A DNA stretch of 64,000 nucleotides from Druceiella hillmani (taxonomy: Eukaryota > Arthropoda > Insecta > Lepidoptera > Hepialidae), in assembly GCA_039881145.1 (NCBI GenBank), contig JAYKKI010000006.1, positions 8,998,501-9,062,500 of the forward strand, given 5' to 3'. The position numbers were made by a program, and so were the translations under genes. Of this stretch, positions 26,397 to 37,670 are shown in pieces. Positions within the stretch are counted from its first letter, which is position 1. Each line of letters starts with the position of its first letter. Under the pieces are notes generated by a model that worked only from the letters and a program-made list of their open reading frames with translations, was not told the DNA's origin and ran no database searches.

Positions 26397-29300
26397 AAAG
26401 TAATTTCAAAATCACAACCCTACTACGATATATTATTCTGTATATGGAATTAAAAACATTATGATATTTTATTTGCCTCCTCTAATATTTGAATATGGGT
26501 ATTTTTGAACATAAAATATTTAAAAATATTTGCAGGTTAATATGATTTATTATTCAGTACTTTCAAATTTCTTTCCGAAGTTTCTTTATTAGAAAACTGT
26601 TGTGAAAGATATACAGATGTTGAAATAAATTTATAATTTCTTAGTTCACGATTCTGTTCATGGTTTACTTTTTTATGATATTACGTAAGCAAGGAGCTAT
26701 ATTATTTAAAAACATATATCAAATAATAAATAGAATGAGACGAATTATTGACACATAATTAACTGCCTATCAGATTAACCCTTTAAACATATAGTAATAA
26801 CAAATAAAGTATTTGCGAGTAAATATACATATAAGAAGATATAAAAAGACGCAAAAATACTGCCCTCATAATATTTGGTTTCGAAGAATTTTATTAAGTG
26901 TAGTATTATTTTAGCTTTAGCATACATTTATAATTCACAGCGGTTAAGCATATAATTGACAGCGGTATAAACTAACCTGAATTTTTTAAAAATCCAAGAC
27001 ATGTAAAATATTAATAGATTTATTAACATTTACTGATTTTCAAATATATTTCTACTCAGTAGTTTTTGTTCAATGTACTAAACATCAGATAACCGACAAT
27101 GTGAAAATTATTTGAATTGATTCGGTCGTTTACGAGTTATGATATAGTATTCAAATAAATTGTGTCCGTGTGCAGTAAGCATAGACGAGGGAATAAAATA
27201 TAAAAGAAAATATGAAAATTTAATTTTTTCGGACCAAATGTTAATTAAATCTACCACATAAAACTAAAAGTTACATTTTTATTTACCATTTAGTAAGAAG
27301 ATCGATTCACATATAGATATCACCAAAAACCATTAAAACTTGCATTCACCAATTTATGTCCGGACCCGTGTTGTATTTTGCAATCTCTCTATCAAAGCTA
27401 TTTGAACACTTTTTCAAGCCATTTCCACCCAAACCTTATGGATTTTGGTGTGAAATGTTCAAATAAAAAATTCCCGTCACATTCTTCGTGGTTGACAAAC
27501 CCGTTAGATTGGTCTCCAAAGGAACTCTCTTATAACAATCGGAGTTTCTCGCGTCTTGTATTGAGGCGCATTTGATGGCAATGAATGCATCAGAGTTGTC
27601 TAAAGCATCAAGCCAGATAAGCAAGGATCGGGTATGGCTGCATACCGTTGCACATGGAAGTTCAGGAATAGCTGCTATTTGGTAGTCACCCCCGTTCACG
27701 TAGAAATCCACATGGCCCCATGCCGCGGCAGACCCAACTCCGTCGCTGTTTGTATGGATCACGTCAACGAAGTCGGAATCTCCTGAGTCGAGTCTTAGAT
27801 TCGCTGGTAAATTACGGAAGCAAGGCCCAGCCGAATCCAGAGCGGGTAGTCTAGATATCTTTTTCGATGTGAGATTCTAAAAGTTCTTACTGACAAAGCT
27901 AGAAGTTTGTCCGCCAGGACTAAGACCGAGGATTTCCATTTTTTTCGGATTTAGACCGTAATGCGTGAGGTTGGCGAGAATTTTTGAAACACTCTTGCCG
28001 ATAGCTCTTATTGACTTGATAAATAGTGAAATTTAATTTTGTTTTAAATAAATGTAATTATTGGTAAAAATCTGTAATATATAAAAGAATTTAGAATTCA
28101 ATATTTCGAAATGTCTAGATGAAAATTTTATGATCTCGGGTCTAAAAATATATTTCTATCTTCGTGACATCTTTTGAAAAATCTACAGTCGTCTTTCACA
28201 ACTTTAGATTTCTTTAGTCACTTGATATAAAAAGGCCTTAAAAATACTTAACGAAATATGAAGACCTGAGATATAAATTTGGTCAATTATAACTTGTATT
28301 TTACAAATGAATGCAGTTTTGGGGAAAATAATATTTGCCTTAATACAAAAGATTACGATAGAGATGAAAGTGATAAATTTCTTGCTAGATTACTTCCGAT
28401 AAAATTTCTTAAGTATGAGAAGAACTTACACTACTCGGTTCCGTGTAAACTTAGGCACCTGTGAAAGTTTAAATGGACAGTATTTATAGTAATTATGTCT
28501 TTAGGAATAAAAATGTAATTTTCAATCAACTAGACAAATAAAAAATTCTCACAAGAAAACATTGCGGAACTGGAATTTAAGTTTAATTGATTATTATTTT
28601 GCTTCCAACATTTGATATTTTTGAATAAATACACTCTTTTTCGATACATACGTATATTAGATAAACCAACTGAAAATACCAATATACTGAACATACCAAT
28701 ACTAAGCATCAATTATATAAATATAAATACTACTAAAGATACTTGAGTTGATTTATTATTATGGATGAGCGACAATATTTTAACTAAAATATAAACATAC
28801 GACATTAAAATGTTGGAGTTTTCCTTTTGTTTACGGTTTTATTGGAATTATTTATATTTACATCTAGGTTCACGCGTACTCTATGATTTATATCATAATT
28901 TATCAGCTTTAATGCAGATTACATAATGGGGACTTGTTGCTACATGAGCAACATCTTCCAGCCAACCATACAAATTAGTATTGAAATTTGGTTGGAAGAC
29001 AGTAAGAGATTTAAAAAAAATAGTTATAGTATATTAAAAGATAAATAAAAAGACAGCAAAATCAGGAGAATTAAAGAACAAACTATTGGCATGAATTAGA
29101 ATGAGAAAGAAAGGAAAGAACAAGGGAACAAAGAAAAATGGTTCAGAAGGTTTTAAAGTTAAGTAGGATTTTTTTACTCGATCTTTGAAAACATTTAGGG
29201 ACCTGATTTTCCTGGTGTCAAGATCCAGGTGATTCCAAATTTTTGCTGTTTGGACAGTGAAGAATTTTTCATAACAGGTAGAGGAAGAGAAATAAGTCAG

Positions 29301-30069
29301 TGGAATGATCTTTCAGATCATATCACAAGTCCGTGAGCTCACAAATCTTTAAATTTTCCAGTAAGATAAATTGGGCGGTAAAGTTTTTTTTTAAATATTG
29401 TAAAAAGAAGTATATGTACGCGAAGTTGGCGTCAGTCGCGGATTTTCAGACATTTAAGAACGCACCTGCATTCAGAAATATGGTCATATTTTCTAAGGCC
29501 AAAGATGTACCGTTCTAACTTTCCGAAGACGTTCTAATTAGTATAAATATTTTCCATTAATATCAGAATAGTACATACCTCCATAATTAATTAGTTTTAA
29601 TAGGAGTGTTTGGCAAAGATATATTTTCGTTTTAGTCGGTAAACGATTTTGAAAATGTGTTTCAATCATTTACTTGAAGGCGCAACCAAGATTTTTGTCA
29701 ATTATTAGGCCCAGGTTTTCAATAGTTGACGTATATTTATATTGTTTATATTTATATATTGTAATATTTAGCATTAGTTGCAGAAATCAGTGTTTGACTA
29801 CAAATAATGAAAGCTTAACACTTGCTCAGGTTATCCAAAAGACCCATTTCATATTCCCACTAACCAATTGAAGCAAGATCTAGATTACGAATGTCTGTGG
29901 TTTTTGATAAGGAATAAAGGTCTGACCATGCTTAATTGGTCACGTAGATTAATTGGTCATCAGCACAGAGATGATTGCTACAGATATTCTTAATAACATT
30001 ATGAATCAATACTGAGAAAAGAAGATGAGATAAAACTCTCCCTTGAATTACATCAGGTGTTAGATCAGC
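26397..30069 (-). repeat. Arm 1 of the large inverted repeat (pairs with 36442-40118)
   Basis: About 3.67 kb is almost identical to the reverse complement of 36442-40118. From 27378 to 30010 every landmark I compared obeys x + y = 66,511, so there is no net indel over that span. Near 26425 the sum is 66,512, a one-base shift. Only scattered substitutions were seen, for example near 26657, 30011 and 29999. The arm carries a dead lipase exon and the 3' part of a CR1/Jockey-like element, both also present, more diverged, at 50.1-58.2 kb. Confidence 0.95.
27345..28028 (-). pseudogene. Dead copy of lipase exon 4 (arm 1)
   Basis: This copy corresponds to the last exon of the lipase at 50573-51251. 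It keeps the LDPAGP-type region, the long block around [14 protein letters not shown] and the CSHTRS histidine motif. It has an in-frame stop (TAG, 27877-27879) just after the nucleophile region and a second stop (TAA, 27436-27438) near the C-terminus. The nucleophile elbow reads GLSPGG instead of GLSLGG. Exons 1-3 have no counterpart in this arm. Both stops occur identically in arm 2, so the copy died before the arms were duplicated or homogenised. Confidence 0.9.
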
Positions 30070-32212
30070 CCACCTAAAATGCGTATCTAACGTTAATATA
30101 TTGCCTGGGTCCATGAAGATATGAGCTAAACCACTCAAGTGAAATTGTCCCACTCAATTACGACACATTAAGATATTTGAAACAAGCTTATAGGCCGAAA
30201 ATCGTTAGGTCGCATAGGTAATAACATTTTTGGCAAGGGGACAAGTTAGGCTTTTTTCCAATTGCCAAAGAGGTACTAAAGTGTCGGCGATAACCGAGCT
30301 ACAATATCTGTAATTGTTTTAAAAGCATTTACACTTAAGGCATCAATTCCCATGGATTTTGATTTTATCGCAAGGAAATTAGCTTTAACGTCGGACTCAC
30401 AGCTATCTATTAGCGTAAATTGATGCAGAGTAGAAACACATTAAGACGAGATACTGTTTATAGTTGCAGACTTGACAACTGTGTCCAGTAATACAGGTAG
30501 CTTAGAAAAATGTGAATTCAATTGATCCATACCCAATAACCAGCTCTTACAATTAGTACAAGGTTTTCCAAAGTACCCAGAATTTTACGAATGTTATTAG
30601 GAGTACAATCTCGTAATTATGTAGAAATATAGCATTTCTGCACATTTATGAATATTTATTTCTAAGCACTCAAAAATTCTCCCAGCGATTTGGCCTTTTT
30701 TGGACGATTTTGACTCGGCCCTATAGCTTGCTTTGGTGTGATAAAGTTTGGCCAACTATTTAGCCAAAGAGCAGCTCTTGGCTTAATTTTAATAAGTTTT
30801 AAGGGAACATGAATATCAAATAGTTTAGTGATAAAAATGTTGATAAGAATGACCTTGTTATCAACAGAGCGATTGATTGCAATCGTATTCCAATTAATGG
30901 ATTCCAGATCCTCAAGAAAAGATGGTAGGTCAATACTATTGCAGTCACGGAATTTTCGGAGAGGCTTTAGAGCTACCTAATTTATATGAAATATGGAGGA
31001 GATCATGATGGGAAAGACCGTGGAAGGATACATTTCTAGGATAGGCTATCAAGGTGAGATCGAGAAGGGAATGAAAATTATCAGCATGAAAGGTAACAAC
31101 GGATGGGAGAATGGTTAGGTTACCAGGTTTGACGAGGTCACCAAGCTTTTTGCTTCTGGTATTAAGCTTATAGAGGTAGATATTGAAATCACCAATAATC
31201 AATTCATAGGGGTATGAAGGTGAGTGGTGGTCAATTATACTTTTGAAATAATCAAAATACAAAACACTAGGAGGAAAATTATGACATGAAGTAGTTACTT
31301 CGACAAATAAATATTTCATAATCAGGGGAAGATTTTGAGATAATTTTGAAAGGTATTTCAGTTTGAATGTATGTAGAAACACCACCGTCACGTCTGGAAG
31401 TACGATTGTGGCGTATTCAAACATAATCCGAGAATGCACAAAAATTAGATGGAAGTAAAGTTTTGAGTCAGGTCTCACTAACAAGATCGATGTAAAGGTT
31501 CAAATTCCCGAAATAGTAGATGTGGCAGAAGTAAAAATGTAAAGGTAAAGGTTCAAATTCCCGAAATAGTAGATGTGGCAGAAGAGAAGATTGATTGTGA
31601 GGAGAAAAAAGAAACAGACTAAATTTATGTTTTGTGTAGAACGATTATGGGAAGTGTCAACAAATGTATTTTTATTCACTCGACGCATTTCTTTATTTAA
31701 AGGATCCGGCGAATCGTTTGAGGACAAGAAATGTATTAAATAAAGTAATAAAGAGGACTAAAATTCAAGTTGAAACGTTAGGTGTTACATAGATCATAAC
31801 TGCAGTTGTATTTTGCCATAAACAAATTTTAATTATATTTTATTTTTGATTACGTGACCGTGTGCGATGTTTGTTTCTATTGATTGTTTAAAAAGTCAAT
31901 AATCCATTTTCGCATTCTCTAGCTATTGGAGCCATGTCATAATTTCCTTACGCCCATCCGAAAACATTACAAAAATCTTCCCGTCGCACGTCCGTATGAA
32001 GGTCGTTATTGACATTGAAAGTGGATCATGCTTAAGTGAGCAACTCTTGCCGTGGTTAAATGAGCGATTCGGTCATAAGTATTTCCGGCATTATACTGAA
32101 TTTTTTTAAACTTTCTTTTTTATAAAAGGCAAAACATTCATTTATTATGTTAACATATTTCATTCTTTATTTAATACAATATAACAAAAAAATCAATAAT
32201 ATAATTATACAC
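28840..32212 (-). mobile_element. CR1/Jockey-like non-LTR retrotransposon, copy in arm 1 and spacer
   Basis: The copy reads from about 32212 (5') to 28840 (3'). The apurinic-type endonuclease lies at about 31484-30945: ELIIGDFNI carries the metal-binding Asp and Asn, and LLDLTLIA follows. The last motif reads SHHDLL where active enzymes have SDH. The reverse transcriptase is broken, with pieces near 30153-29932 (SHLLFSVLIHNVIKN, the region after the GxxQG turn) and 29871-29333. A GIVxQG-like turn and YADD are degraded. Many stops and frameshifts make this copy dead. A matching copy sits in intron 2 of the lipase at 55190-58245. The clade assignment is by motif pattern only. Confidence 0.65.
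31496..31592. repeat. Short tandem duplication, period 53 bp
   Basis: AGGTTCAAATTCCCGAAATA and the following bases (to GTGGCAGAAG) occur at 31496 and again at 31549. The homologous stretch at 57.53-57.60 kb is single and different, so the duplication is private to this copy. Confidence 0.85.
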
Positions 32213-33221
32213 AATTAAATGAAACTACGTGATGTAGTATTATTTCTACTATCTTTAATTTCTTTACCACGACCTAGGTTTCGTTGTATTACAACATCTT
32301 CAGGTGGGATATTAGCAAAGATTGACTCTTAGGAACAACCAACAGCATTTATATGTTTCAAACACAATAGCGGAAGACTGCTTTGTGCGGATTTTTCCAT
32401 TGTTTATGTTAGTGAGTTTATTGCAGGGGCGCAGACTAGGTTTTATTATATTACAGAGAGTTATACAATATACCAGTATTCTAGTTGGGGTAATAAATTC
32501 AATTGTTGTTATTATGTGATGTTATACAATGCAAACTTTAGGGTGTATGTAATAAAATTAAATGGAAGTTATTGTCGGTAATATATTTGTGCAAAGGCAA
32601 GGGTATTTGAAAGTAAGGCCAAGGTAATATACTAATTCTACATATCTTATTATCGGTAATATATTTATACAAAAGCAAGGGTATTTGAAAGTAAGGGTAA
32701 GGTAATACACTAATTCTATATATCTCCGGTTTTGTGTATTCATATATTTATTTATTTATATCTTTTAATTTTTTGTTTTTATTATATATACTTATATTTA
32801 TATGTGTATTAATGCTGAAACAATTTCCAGGGTACTGTAGTATCAATGTTTTATATTTATCTTATATCTAGAAGATATTAAGAATGGGTGATGATATTAT
32901 ATTTAGTTGTTCATTTAATATATTGACCTTGATATCTTTTTTATGTCTGTTTATTTCTAATGTTTCTAGGATATTAAGTTTATTGCCTTTTGTATTTATT
33001 TGTAATATATAGGGGGCATTATCAGTATGGGGGTGATGGTTATTTTCAATGGGATGTTTAGCAAAGTGAGATGTGTCTGGTTTATTATTACGCCAGCTGG
33101 CGATGTGTTCTTTATATCTTGTATTAAAATCTCTTCCTGTTTGACCTATGTATACACTATTACAATCGTTACATTTAAGTTTATAGATACCACTCTTTTT
33201 ATGTTTATATATTTTTTCTTT
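32210..33221 (-). repeat. Downstream pseudo-LTR of the Penelope-like element
   Basis: About 1.01 kb repeated at 35294-36305, comprising the last codons of the GIY-YIG endonuclease frame, the 3' region and a hammerhead-like motif at 32267-32307. The left end abuts the arm-1 non-LTR copy at AATTATAC. Confidence 0.9.
32267..32307 (-). ncRNA. Hammerhead-ribozyme-like motif, downstream pseudo-LTR
   Basis: Read on the minus strand the parts come in hammerhead order: stem I strand CCAC, core CTGAAGA (the CUGANGA consensus), an extra T, stem II GTTGT-AAT-ACAAC, core GAAA, a two-pair stem III CC-TA-GG, then TC as the UH cleavage site, then GTGG closing stem I with CCAC. Penelope-like elements are known to carry minimal hammerheads with very short stem III in their pseudo-LTRs. 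The unpaired T at the start of stem II departs from consensus and could weaken or abolish activity. Identical to the copy at 35351-35391. Confidence 0.6.
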
Positions 33222-35289
33222 ATTATTAATAAGGGTTTTACCCAAGTTATTTAAGGTACTATACGTACATGTTATATTATTTATATTTTTATTATTAGTT
33301 AAGAGTTTTCCTAATTTGAGTGATACATTACCTATGTATGGGATATATTTATAGTAAATATTATTCTTATTTGGTGAGACCGGGTATATTTCTTGTATTA
33401 GTATTTTTCTTAATTTATTATGGTACAGTTTTGTGACAATTGATGGGTCATAATTATTATTTGTTGCGATTTGTTTTATAGTTTTTATTTCTTTACGTAG
33501 GTTAGGTTTTTCAAGAGGGATGGTTAAAGCTCAGTGAATCATGGAATGAAAGGCTGCTAACTTATGGGACCAAGGGTGTTGAGATTGACCATTAATTATG
33601 GAGTCTGTAAATGTGTCTTTTCTAAATATACTAAATTTATGTTTATTATTTTTGCGTTCTATTGTTATATCTAAAAAATTAAGTTTATTATCGGACTCTA
33701 CTTCTAAAGTGAATTTGATATTATTGTGTAGGGAGTTAGCAAAGTTAACAAACTGGTCTAACTGTCGCTGTGTACCTTTCCAGCAGATAAGGATCTCGTT
33801 AACGTATCTATAATAGTATAATATATTGGTCGCTAATTTACTGTTTAAGAGGCTGGTTTCTAGATGGTTCATAAATAACTCGGCTAAAAGGGGACTGAGG
33901 GGGGAGCCCATTGCAAGGCCATTAACTTGTTGAAAAAATTTTTTATCGAATAGAAAGTAATTTTGGTCTGTGCATAGTTTAAAGAGATCTCTAATTTCCG
34001 ATGCTTCAATGGGATTTAATTTTTTCCTTTCTAGGATATCTGAAATGATATTTAGGCAATCTTTTGGTGGTATATTAGAAAATAAGTTTACTACGTCGAG
34101 TGATACTAATTTACAATTGGGTGTTAGATGTATATTTTTAATTTTATTACAGAGATCAACAGAGTTTTTAATGGTATGTTTAGGCCCAAATCCGGTTTTA
34201 TTACGGAAGATCTTATTCAGGTGAAAAGCTAATTTTTTTGTGGGTGCGTTTGTGTATGAGACAACAGGTCATATGGGTATATTTGGTTTATGAATTTTAG
34301 GTTGTCCATATAGTATTGGGGGTCTAGGGTTCATTTCTATAACTTTATGTTTCGCGAATTCGTTAGGAAATATGATGTTACAGGTTTTAATTAATTGTTT
34401 TACGTTATCTGCAAATGTCGTGGTGGGGTCCCTTTGTAGTTTTGTGAAGTCATCTGGTTTAAGGAAATCGTACACTTTACTTTTATATTCATTTTGGTCT
34501 AGAATAACTATAGTGTTGCCTTTATCTGCTTTAGATATGGTGAGTTTATCTTCATTAATTTTAATTTGTAGATTACGTTGTGTCAAAATTTCGTCATTAA
34601 TGTGTGTCTTGGTTTTAAAGTATTCCTTACATATTATATTAGCAGCTTTGTGTTTAGTAAGTGCGTCCTGGTTACTGAATGCAATGATGGTATCTACTAC
34701 TAATGACTCTATGTTTTTTCTTGATGGTGCGGTAGGAATATTATATTTAAATCCTTTATTTAAAAGTTCTAGCTCTTTATTATTAAATATTGATTGTGAA
34801 AGGTTTACTATTCTGGGATAAAACGTTTGTTTCGGTGTGACTTGGTTTCTGGGTTTTGGCTTTCAGTTTTTTAATTTTGTTAATTTGTTTTTGTGTTATG
34901 TTTTTTATTATGGTACTGACATCATTTCTAATTTTATAGTCTAAAGTATCAAATTCTATAGGGTGAAGGAGATATGTTAGAGAAGAGTGTATTACCTTTA
35001 GACAGAGGTTTATGTTGTCTCGTTTGATGGTAGATTCCCGAATTTCTTCCTTCAGCCAGGTGGTGACGGCTTTAGTTGTTGCTTTCTGGGCTGCTCGAGT
35101 TGTTCCACTAATCTTTACGTTCACGTGACTGGGTGTTAAATTACACTTTGTACACGTTTTGTTAAACCATATGCTTTGTACCGCCTTCCGAAATTTAATT
35201 CGGAGTCGACGGTACAATATCGCCAATGTAGCCAAATCGGCTGTTTTCAAATATTGAATATATTTGGCGTTAATTTTGTAGAAATTCAT
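32868..35289 (-). pseudogene. Penelope-like RT plus GIY-YIG endonuclease frame, decayed
   Basis: The frame starts at ATG 35289 (MNFYKINAKYIQYLK). Its N-terminal region has a Cys-x2-Cys pair (NKTCTKCNLTPSHV) and a helical linker. The RT domain follows at about 34600-33530: LYGQPKIHKP, then LVSLDVVNLFSNIP with the first catalytic Asp, then GLAMGSPLSPLLAELFM. The catalytic YVDD box reads YVNE (33806-33795), losing both metal ligands. The endonuclease at 33245-32868 has GIYKLKC...VYIGQTGR and a following Arg-x-x-x-His (RYKEH). Breaks are a one-base frameshift near 34815, a TGA at 34269-34271 where the family has Arg (PI-R-PVVS), and a TGA at 33531-33533 (H-R-AL expected). Both stops fit CGA-to-TGA decay at CpG. 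The protein cannot be functional as read. Confidence 0.9.
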
Positions 35290-35293
35290 TATT

Positions 35294-36305
35294 CACAATT
35301 AAATGAAACTACGTGATGTAGTATTATGTCTACTATCTTTAATTTCTTTACCACGACCTAGGTTTCGTTGTATTACAACATCTTCAGGTGGGATATTAGC
35401 AAAGATTAACTCTTAGGAACAACCAACAGCATTTATATGTTTCAAACACAATAGCGGAAGACTGCTTTGTGCGGATTTTTCCATTGTTTATGTTAGTGAG
35501 TTTATTGCAGGGGCGCAGACTAGGTTTTATTTTATTACAGAGAGTTATACAATATACCAGTATTCTAGTTGGGGTAATAAATACAATTGTTGTTATTATG
35601 TGAAGTTATACAATGCAAACTTTAGGGTGTATGTAATAAAATTAAATGGAAGTTATTGTCGGTAATATATTTGTGCAAAAGCAAGGGTATTTGAAAGTAA
35701 GGCCAAGGTAATATACTAATTCTACATATCTTATTATCGGTAATGTATTTATACAAAAGCAAGGGTATTTGAAATTAAGGACAAAGTAATACACTAATTC
35801 TACATATCTCCGGTTTTGTGTATTCATATATTTATTTATTTATTTTTTTTAATTTCTTGTTTTTATTATATATACTTATATTTATATGTGTATTAATGCT
35901 GAAACAATTTCCAGGGTACTGTAGTATCAATGTTATATATTTCTATTATATCTAGAAGATATTAAGAATGGGTGATGATATTATATTTAGTTGTTCATTT
36001 AATATATTGACCTTGATATCTTTTTTATGTCTGTTTATTTCTAATGTTTCTAGGATATTAAGTTTACTGCCTTTTGTATTTATTTGTAATATATAGGGGG
36101 CATTATCAGTATGGGGGTGATGGTTATTTTCAATGGGATGTTTAGCAAAGTGAGATGTGTCTGGTTTATCATTACGCCAGCTGGCGATGTGTTCTTTATA
36201 TCTTGTATTAAAATCTCTTCCTGTTTGACCTATGTATACACTATTACAATCGTTACATTTAAGTTTATAGATACCACTCTTTTTATGTTTATTTATTTTT
36301 TCTTT
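35294..36305 (-). repeat. Upstream pseudo-LTR of the Penelope-like element
   Basis: A partial copy containing the GIY-YIG end (frame 36344-35952, with ASWRNDKPDTSHFAKHP) and the 3' region. Its right end stops inside the endonuclease frame and joins non-element DNA (ATATCGCTGACATTTTTGTC), which matches the complement of 56265-56285 in the lipase intron. Differences from the downstream copy are few, so the pair formed at or soon after insertion. Confidence 0.9.
35351..35391 (-). ncRNA. Hammerhead-ribozyme-like motif, upstream pseudo-LTR
   Basis: Same order of parts as at 32267-32307: CCAC (35391-35388), CTGAAGA (35387-35381), stem II 35379-35367, GAAA (35366-35363), CC-TA-GG, TC cleavage position at 35356-35355, GTGG (35354-35351). 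It lies about 60 bases upstream of the ATG at 35289. Self-cleavage here would define the 5' end of the element RNA. Confidence 0.6.
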
Positions 36306-36441
36306 ATATATCGCTGACATTTTTGTCCTACAAGCTTGCTTCAAATATCTTAATATAACCCAACATTCACTCGAGTTGTTTAGCGCATATCTTCATGGAC
36401 GTAGACAATCTATTAATTCGTTACATACGTATTCTAGGTGA
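36306..36441 (+). repeat. Junction segment matching 56145-56290 rather than arm 1
   Basis: On the complement this 136-base stretch follows the lipase-intron copy at about 56145-56290 (TAGATTGTCTACGTCCATGA, GGGTTATATTAAG, AGCTTGTAGGACAAAA) closely. The equivalent part of arm 1 (30070-30200) differs at many positions and carries other sequence. Homology therefore switches partner at about 36442. Confidence 0.8.
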
Positions 36442-37670
36442 GCTGATCTAACACCTGATGTAATTCAAGGGAGAGTTTTATCTCATCTTCTTTTCTCAGA
36501 ATTGATTCATACTGTTATTAAGAATATCTGTAGCAATCATCTCTGTGCTGATGACCAATTAATCTACGTGACCAATTAAGCATGGTCAGACCTTTATTCC
36601 TTATCAAAAACCACAGACATTCGTAATCTAGATCTTGCTTCAATTGGTTAGTGGGAATATGAAATGGGTCTTTTGGATAACCTGAGCAAGTGTTAAGCTT
36701 TCATTATTTGTAGTCAAACACTGATTTCTGCAACTAATGCTAAATATTACAATATATAAATATAAACAATATAAATATACGTCAACTATTGAAAACCTGG
36801 GCCTAATAATTGACAAAAATCTTGGTTGCGCCTTCAAGTAAATGATTGAAACACATTTTCAAAATCGTTTACCGACTAAAACGAAAATATATCTTTGCCA
36901 AACACTCCTATTAAAACTAATTAATTATGGAGGTATGTACTATTCTGATATTAATGGAAAATATTTATACTAATTAGAACGTCTTCGGAAAGTTAGAACG
37001 GTACATCTTTGGCCTTAGAAAATATGACCATATTTCTGAATGCAGGTGCGTTCTTAAATGTCTGAAAATCCGCGACTGACGCCAACTTCGCGTACATATA
37101 CTTCTTTTTACAATATTTAAAAAAAAACTTTACCGCCCAATTTATCTTACTGGAAAATTTAAAGATTTGTGAGCTCACGGACTTGTGATATGATCTGAAA
37201 GATCATTCCACTGACTTATTTCTCTTCCTCTACCTGTTATGAAAAATTCTTCACTGTCCAAACAGCAAAAATTTGGAATCACCTGGATCTTGACACCAGG
37301 AAAATCAGGTCCCTAAATGTTTTCAAAGATCGAGTAAAAAAATCCTACTTAACTTTAAAACCTTCTGAACCATTTTTCTTTGTTCCCTTGTTCTTTCCTT
37401 TCTTTCTCATTCTAATTCATGCCAATAGTTTGTTCTTTAATTCTCCTGATTTTGCTGTCTTTTTATTTATCTTTTAATATACTATAACTATTTTTTTTAA
37501 ATCTCTTACTGTCTTCCAACCAAATTTCAATACTAATTTGTATGGTTGGCTGGAAGATGTTGCTCATGTAGCAACAAGTCCCCATTATGTAATCTGCATT
37601 AAAGCTGATAAATTATGATATAAATCATAGAGTACGCGTGAACCTAGATGTAAATATAAATAATTCCAAT
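36442..37670 (+). mobile_element. CR1/Jockey-like 3' fragment, copy in arm 2
   Basis: Plus-strand mirror of the arm-1 copy. It includes the degraded RT turn region (SHLLFSELIHTVIKN), the thumb region (IENLGLIIDKNLGCAF) and the C-terminal block ending near FKDRVKKSYLTLKPSEP, followed by a 3' region with AATAAA near 37669. Dead through stops. The endonuclease half present in arm 1 is missing because arm 2 ends at 36442. Confidence 0.65.

Larger units (their letters stand above)
32210..36305 (-). mobile_element. Penelope-like retroelement with pseudo-LTR structure
   Basis: The element reads on the minus strand. A complete unit of about 3.08 kb (35293 to 32210) carries one long decayed reading frame. 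A partial copy in the same orientation (36305-35294, about 1.01 kb) precedes it. That copy contains only the endonuclease end and the 3' region and matches 33221-32210 at a constant offset of 3,084 bases with high identity. This partial-tandem pseudo-LTR layout, together with an RT joined to a GIY-YIG endonuclease, is diagnostic of Penelope-like elements, which prime reverse transcription from nicked DNA. The element lies exactly between the two arms of the large inverted repeat, whose centre of symmetry is near 33255. Confidence 0.92.

Noticed and set aside
34372..34821. 149-codon plus-strand frame inside the Penelope-like element
   Set aside because: It is antisense to the RT frame and has no motifs of its own.
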